A DNA stretch of 64,000 nucleotides from Patiria miniata (lineage: Eukaryota; Echinodermata; Asteroidea; Valvatida; Asterinidae). A program made the position numbers and the translations under genes. The stretch lies in the NCBI RefSeq assembly GCF_015706575.1, contig NW_024037076.1, positions 3,754,777 through 3,818,776 of the forward strand, read 5' to 3'. Positions 56,701 to 64,000 of the stretch are shown piece after piece. Within the stretch, counting starts at the first letter, position 1. Each line of letters opens with the position of its first letter. The notes under the pieces are model-generated. The model was not told where the DNA came from. It was given only the letters and a program-made list of their open reading frames with translations, and ran no database searches.

Positions 56701-59700
56701 AAGGTACAAATTCCTTCACGCAACAGCGAGCAACCACAGGAGCCAAATTTTTCATTCTTTCTCATTCTTAGAAATGCAGAGGAGTTTGCAGAATCAGTTG
56801 ACACAACAGGAAGTGCTGCTCATCTTTCTTTACAGGAGTAAACCGAAACTATTAATTTTTAATATTTTTTTCCCCCAAGCGGGATTATCCCGGTTGAAAA
56901 TGGCAGCACAGGAGAGCTGTGGTTTCCACGCACCACCAAGCCTGTTCAGATTAAAACCGAAAACGCCGGTTCCGTTCTAAAGTTTCATTGTGATGTCCTC
57001 TGTTACCTACACGTAATAACAACATTCACCTGAAGTGCGGGTATGAATCATCCTTTACTGAGAAAGATTTGGAAGAATACAAAACCAAGCAGCTCCACGG
57101 GAATGGATTTACTTTCGTGCACACAATCTGTCCTCTGAAATCTTGATTCCTTTTAATCTCTAGTTTTTTTTCCCTTCTTTTTTTCTTCTTCTTTTTCGCG
57201 ACTCCCTAGAGACTTTTGGATTGAGATGGCCTCTGCTTGAACCGGCGTCAAAAAAAAAATTAGGAAACCACATTGACATGTGTCACACATGGTGTGCATC
57301 CATCACATAGCGGGCAGCCGTGCACATTAGAAGGGGGCGAACTGTTTTGAAGATGATGAGAGGATTGTGCGGGCGGGCACGATTACCCAACAACATCTGA
57401 GTAAACAGGCTGATACGAATGTAATCTGTGCTGAAATTTCAGCTGCAAATCAGGTTTGGACAGGACAAGTTAAAATAAACCTCGCCTTGGATAGACTTTA
57501 CAGTGTCGGAGAGGGTGAATTTACAGTCGAATTGTGGATATTTTTTCAACTGTTTACCACAATTGTCTGAATAAAAATGGATGCGCTCATCAAATTTTGC
57601 ATTATTAATGAAGACCTGAAAGAAATACAGAGAATAGCCAAACAAGCTAGTGACATTATTGGAGTAAAACCATCGACATTAGTCCAATATCACAAAACCG
57701 AACTCTCACCAAAGCTAAATCAGTTATAGGAAATACATCCCATCCACTACCGGTACGTCGGTTTTATGAACCAATGAGGTCTGGTAGAAGACTGAGAAGT
57801 CTGAAAATTCACACCATCCAGCAGGTGTTTAAATTCTTTTGTACCCTCATCTATTTGTGTTTTTAATGCTAGTCAGTAATTGTCCAAAGTTGGGGTTTTT
57901 TTTGTGCGCTCCCCGAGTGCTTTTCTAGTTTGTTTGTTTGCCTCTCTGTTGTCATGTTTGTGAGTTTATACTTATCCTTGGATATTTTTGCCTTTTTAAT
58001 ATCTTTCAATACAAATGAAGGCCTAAATCTGTGATTTTTTTTCTATTTATTGAGCTGTCAACCATACAACTTTCCTTTGTGGGTAAAAAATAAATAAAAA
58101 TAATAAGTTTAATATTTACCGAGAATGGGTGATTAGGTAGACTTTCCCATAGACTTGTGCACAAAATTTTTCAAACTTAAATGTGCCCTCATCCAATTTT
58201 CCCTTGTCCTTTTTTCAACAAATTTCGGTATATTTACTTATTAGACCATGAGCAACAAATATAACCCAATTGCGACAGCAAAATTTTGCGTCTAAAGGGG
58301 GGGGGGGGGGGCTGGGAATAGTGTTTCACTAAAATGACTGACATTCCAATACTTTATCTTAATACTTCCTGATAAGAATATTAGTGAATAATTGTAGTAA
58401 TTATTATTTTTAATTCATGAATACCTATAGGACAGTTTACCCATTCCTGTTTGTCGAGAGCCCGTCATGTGGGTGGTTTTAAACGGTTGATAAAACACCG
58501 ACTGGTTTTAAAAACTCGATTCCTGCACCACTGCGTTCTGCGCCAAATCGCACAGTACGCACCACGCACAAGCCAATCTCCATAAACAGGAGAGTTTTAG
58601 CACTATGCACGCAAGGCACATACCATAGACATGCCAAGAGGGGTGTTTGACAACACATGAGGTAAAATTGTTCAACAAAATCGTTGGAAAATTGTGAATT
58701 TTTTAACTTGTTTTGACTATTTGATCAAAAGGCATGAATGGGAATAAATAACTGGATAATTAACATAAAAATAAAAAATAATGGATAATTAACCTGTCGC
58801 TGCAGAATCGCGTCAACACAGCCTGTTACATGTAAATATTGTCCAATTGCATGATACACAAATAGACGCGGAACGCGCAAAATCTGAGACAAACAAAACT
58901 TAACATACAAAATTCCATAGGTTTGTCTAAGGGGCATGGCTAACTCGCAAACGGCGATAGGTCAATAGCCCAAGCCAAAGTGCTTGGCCGGTTTAAAGCA
59001 TAATTGTTTAAAAACATTTTTCCATGAGTTCCCTTAAAAAAATATGTCATTGTAGATGTACAATGACATCTGTGACCCTTCGTATGGACCAATTTTTGAA
59101 AAGTAGATTTGGGCTCATTGGAAAGGACACCGAGTAAGCTTTCCAATGATGTAACGAATATGGGAATCAGACAAAATCTGACGGAGTTATATGAAGTTCC
59201 AGTTCCAAATGTGTCACTATTCTACATGCAGGTATTATTAGGCCATCAGCCTGGGATTTGGTCAGTATCAAATCGGGGCATACATGATTATAGTGCGCAT
59301 GCGCAAGGTATACCGCCCCTAGAGTGGTAACAAGCATTTGATGGACATTTTGAAAAAAAGGGTGATAACACCCAAAAAAGCTGCCACCGCTGCAATGCTA
59401 TCGCATATTTTCCAACTCCGGAGGTGTATACCTTGCCAGAAATCGCTATGGCGATTATTCTCCTCATTTGATACCGGTGGCCAAACTTTTGGACCGAGGC
59501 TGATGGCCTATTCAAGCTGTGTTTCAAACTATGGCCGTGCGACTTCCGATTTGTTTTGCGCTGGAGGGCCACATGTATAATTCCGTCCATGCTACAAACC
59601 TTGACCACAAATGTTCAAGTTTGGTGTCAGGCGATCAATGACTAACCATTCTGACCGCGTACTCTCTGTAAGCGTTAATCAACGACACTTAAACAAAAAC

Positions 59701-62700
59701 ACCCAAAACGGAACCGATCCTTGAGATAGAACACAAACGACCGTTAGGATATTAATTGGTCCGTGTTTACACAGATGCTGTGGGCATGGCAGGACAAATT
59801 TCGCGGCAGTAAACGTTTACTCTAGGTTGTCACTCTCGCTAGTTTCTCGCAGGTGCCGGCCGTTTATTTGCCGTCAACTTTGGACTTTGGATGCGTGGAC
59901 GGAGAAAAAAAATTTCAGCTGGTTTGCGTTGTTCAAACATGGTGGGAGAGTCGGTTATGACAAGCCAACAAAAAAATTGATTGTATTTGTCTTTTTTTAT
60001 TTATTTTAGTGTGACAGAGACAAATGCAAGGCTCTTTGGGAAATAAATATAAAAGTCGCTCTTTTGGATTTGTGAATTTCTGATGCATGCCTCAGCTGTT
60101 TTTCACTTCAGGATGTTAATTTTGTCATATCCAATAATGTGAATATAGAAATGTACACATCCATGTATGTGTATACATGTACCAGTACTACTAAGAAGAA
60201 AGCTGATAGTTTTTTAACTTGCATTTATTAAAGTTGCATAACCCATGCTTTTCAACAAAAGTTGATTTTTTTTCCTGTTATCAAATTTTCAATGTGTATG
60301 CTTATTATTTCAAACTGAAACAGCCATGACTTTTCATGTTGTATCCATTTTACATGTCAGAAATCCCCAAATTATATTTCAACTATGAGACCAGTGCAAT
60401 TTTTAAATTTTTTTTTTACCATTTCCACATTTACTATGCATTAGCTGACTATATCAGAATAAAGTAGTAAGCTTGGCAGTACTTAGATCACAAGCAAATA
60501 AAATGGACACAATTTTTTTTTTCTTCAAATCTTATGCATCCATCATCTAGGAATGGTCAAGGAGATTACAGACTAGGAGTTTTTGACCCATTTCTCTGAA
60601 TCATTCATTAGATGTCATGGTTAAATTGGCTCTGTCACAGATCACAGACAATAATTACACTTCCTTCCAAACAACTCTGTCAGTGGTGGGCAGCCAAAGT
60701 AGCTTTTTCTTTCCAAAGCTGAGTTTCATTAAAAATAGGGAGTTCTATTAATTCAATCTATTATCCAGCAAAGTTGATAATCGCTGACCTTGTATGTATT
60801 AACATATGTGACCCGCTCCGCAAAAATGAGTCTGTTGTGGCAAAACTGACATTTTGAGTTAACTACATTAATAAAATGGGAATGAAATAAGCTTTCATTT
60901 GGTATATCACGGACCTCTCTAGGACATTTGTTTGCATTGTTGTGCTTGTTTCATTCTGTCAAGTTTTTGCAAAGCTAGAAGTGTCTCAATGCAGAAAAAA
61001 GGCTTTGAAAAATGACAAATACACTGTAACTAACCAAGAAAAGCACCAAAGATTCATGTATTTTTTTCTTTTCTTACAATATTTACATTTCTGTGTAAGA
61101 TATTGGAACTAAAACTATCAAACAACCAAAATAAAACAAAAACAAAAAATCCAAATTTTGAGCAAATTTTTACTTTTCCATTTCAAAATGGCAAAAGCTT
61201 GAATTCAAATTATGCGACATCAGACTCATTTTTGCAGAGCGGGTCACATATGTTTCCCTGTATCTCTCATAATTGAACGGCAGGCCTACGTGGGTAGACG
61301 CATTCCAGAACACAAAGTAATTACCGCTAATGAAGTGACCGCAGCATCTCTTTAAGACGCAATTCCGATGTCATGTATTTATAAACCGGTACAAATACAC
61401 GCATCCAATTTACCGCTTAGAGGCACTCCCCAGGAGAATAATCAATTTGGCATTTTATTCGGGGCCTGATCGATTAGCGGGGAACTGCGCATGCCGGTTC
61501 CGGGGGGGGGGGGGGGGGGGAGAAAAAGGGAAGAAAGAAAAAAGCGCTGAGGCAAACGGTACAGATGGTAATGGATATTCGTGTACGGGTACCGGCCTGA
61601 CCTTTCAAAGGAGTGTGGAGGACTGCAAGTGCGACACTTAATGTAGAGGCCAAACAAAAAAATATGCCGTATCGGTTCACCAATCAAAGTAGAATTCAAT
61701 GATTGTATGTAATTCCCTTCACGCTTGAAAATTCGGATTTTGGCATACGTGTACATGTATTTGAGGATCAAAAGAGTTGTAATATTAACCACATTAATTT
61801 ACTGGTGTTTATCGACACTAGAAATCATGTATTTTTTTTTCAATCATGACAGATACTTTCAAATATTTTTGAAGGGAATATACAACATTTGCAAACATCG
61901 AAACTACCAAATTATTATGAAATACCTTACTGGACTGTTAGTGAATGACAGTCTAACTCTAAAGCATCCTGTACACCTGGTGTGCTGTCATTTTCAAGAA
62001 CAGTGTTATTTTTGTATCAATTTCCAACGCTGGTCGGCCGTCCAGCATTGGAAAAATTGTTTGTTTTTTCTTCAAATACTGAGGCAGTAACTGTACCCAA
62101 TTTACCATATTTAGTTCGTCCGCATTTTGTTTGCAATCGATTACACTCCTATGAACTGGTACAAGCCAGCTAGACTGATTCTCTGACCTAACAATTCCGT
62201 CTTTAAATTGCTCTGTTTCATCTTGAGTGGGGTCAGGGAACCAGACTACAAGAACATGATTGTTTTTCTTGGTTTTTCCAGCATCTACGAACACAAAACT
62301 TCAAACAAGTCAGTGTAACCATATTTGTTATAAAATAATAACCCCCCAAATCACTCCATTTCTGAAAATTAAAGCAAAAGCAAATGATGTACATATATTC
62401 CATTTAAGGAATCATGACAGATACGTTCATTTGAAAATGTTATCAATGATTTCTTGTTGTCGAGATACACGTATCACATATCACTGTTCATTTTCCGCTC
62501 TTCGCATTTCGACAGGCAGTGCTTCAAAATGCCGAGGCTAAATTACGGGCGGGATGTTTTTCAAGGAATTTAGAGACTCAGTGAGCAAGGGGAAATTCCA
62601 TTTGGAAGTAAATAGATTAAGCTCTGCCGGAAAATTGCAAAGGGTTTGGAACGAAATGTATTTCACAGATGTATTTATTCCATATAAAAATACATTTGTA

Positions 62701-64000
62701 AATAATCTTATTAAAATTTGCCTTCCCCTATTTTTTTGTGTGGAATTGTTCGCTGCTATTTAAAAAAAGGGTGATTTTTGTTCAATCATATTTACATGAA
62801 ATGTTTTTAACAAATGGATTTCATTTCATAATCTGCATTTATTGATTGTTATTTAATCAGTCCACAACAAGGTTTTGCCTCCTGTAGCCATCGAGGGTAA
62901 ACAATTGAGAAAACCATCATTACATGAATATTCATTTCAACAGTTAGATTTTTTACATACTTTTCCATTTATAAGCATGCGTTTTGAGAACAAGTCAAAA
63001 AACCTTTCCTTTTCTAGGTAATACAAGTTTTACAGAATCAACCTTACATGTACATGTGTACCGGTACATGTATACATCTCCCTAGGCATTTTTGCTAGGA
63101 TGCAACCTCAATCCTGCAAAATCCTCAAACTGCCTCCATGTAAAAATTGCATACCAGTACAGCCTCAATCCTGCACAATCATCTGTCGTTTCTAGAATGT
63201 GGTCCTTGGAGGGGTGACCACTGCCTCAATCCTGAAAAATCCTCCAGCAATCACTGTCAATGATGTTGAGGCATAGCCAGTGACATCCAGTGTACAGGTT
63301 TTCAAGTGTAATCTAGACCTAAATGTATGCACGGCTGAGCATAAACAACACAAGGTCCAGCCCAAGACCTTGTTACTAGTGCATCCTCTAAAATCAGCCA
63401 CACATTTTTGCCATGCGGCCTCAATCTTGCAAAATCCTCCATTTAGCGAAGAGGATTTTGGAGGAATTGGGTTATTAGGAAAGCATCTTTCCAATATTCA
63501 TTACTCGCGGATAACAAAATTAGAAAGATTTCATCACTTACCTTTCCATAAACAAGTGTCTATATCCTGAGAGTGGTGATTGCAAAGCCCTTCTAGCTGA
63601 CAATTGCACGGTAAAAATAAGAAGAAAGGAGTCCAATCCAGTACAGTTTCCTCTTCGCACAGCAATACGCAGGAACACAGGTAGGCTCCTCAGGGTAACG
63701 TCTCTCAGACTAATCGCAGGCACGACCGTCCAGGCGTGGACGCAGAGAGAGATTGATTGTGACAATAAAGATCAGCAAGTAAGAAGCTCGTGGTTTTTTT
63801 ATCGCCAAATTTCGACGAAGCGTTCGATGAGTGAGGGGGAGTTTTTTTTGTTTTTTTGTTGCGGTCAGGAGAACGGAATTCACCGGAAAGAAAATAAAAC
63901 TGACAAGCCGCGAAGTGTCATCTCTATGATCGTGTCGTTTTGCTCGCTGTCACATTAGGGATGCCATGAACCGTCACCCCCAATTTTCGCCGTGATGTCA

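Overview
The window is nuclear DNA of an animal, most likely a marine invertebrate deuterostome (echinoderm, hemichordate or amphioxus; the sequence does not settle which). The evidence is GT-AG introns of up to about 44 kb, an R4-type RGS gene very close in sequence to vertebrate RGS3/RGS8, tRNA-headed SINEs with GCGCTATATAA-type tails, TTAGGG-like repeats, and a dense load of MITEs and minisatellites. There is no bacterial operon, CRISPR array, rRNA gene or recognisable transposase/reverse transcriptase gene.

One gene organises the whole window. A regulator of G-protein signalling (RGS) lies on the minus strand from about 63.8 kb (5' end) to 1.25 kb (stop codon). Its core is: exon 1 (63542, an ATG followed at once by a consensus donor), exon 2 (19510-19682, amphipathic basic helix and start of the RGS box), exon 3 (2374-2537, first half of the box) and exon 4 (1251-1433, second half and stop). 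The splice phases fit exactly and give a 175-residue protein, the usual size of an R4 RGS. A further exon at 29797-29966 with good splice sites ends in the same phase as exon 1 and so looks like an alternative N-terminus (222 residues from its own ATG). A TATA-like promoter candidate lies about 320 bp upstream of exon 2. A weaker candidate exon is at 39663-39709.

The rest is intron. Intron 3 (0.9 kb) holds an 11-bp minisatellite. Intron 2 (17 kb) holds a 35-bp minisatellite, MITEs (a PIF/Harbinger type with TAA target duplication and a TTAA-flanked piggyBac type), a five-site CRE repeat, a 0.5-kb foldback, a nine-copy G-tract tandem and a SINE. Intron 1 (44 kb) holds more copies of these families, four further tRNA-derived SINEs and one possible one, two foldback elements made of short inverted units, DR1 nuclear-receptor motifs carried in repeats, and a promoter-like CpG-rich block at 46 kb. 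The 3' flank (1-1250) holds a degenerate tRNA-like sequence and a perfect RFX X-box.

The RGS protein would act at the inner face of the plasma membrane as a GTPase-activating protein for Gi/Gq alpha subunits. The CRE and DR1 clusters suggest, but do not show, second-messenger or nuclear-receptor input. I found no clearly undescribed gene system. The most original observations are the several N-termini joining one phase-2 acceptor, a decayed duplicate of the alternative exon, complementary minisatellites on both sides of exons 2 and 3, nested MITEs with readable empty sites, and covarying palindromes in the piggyBac-type MITE.
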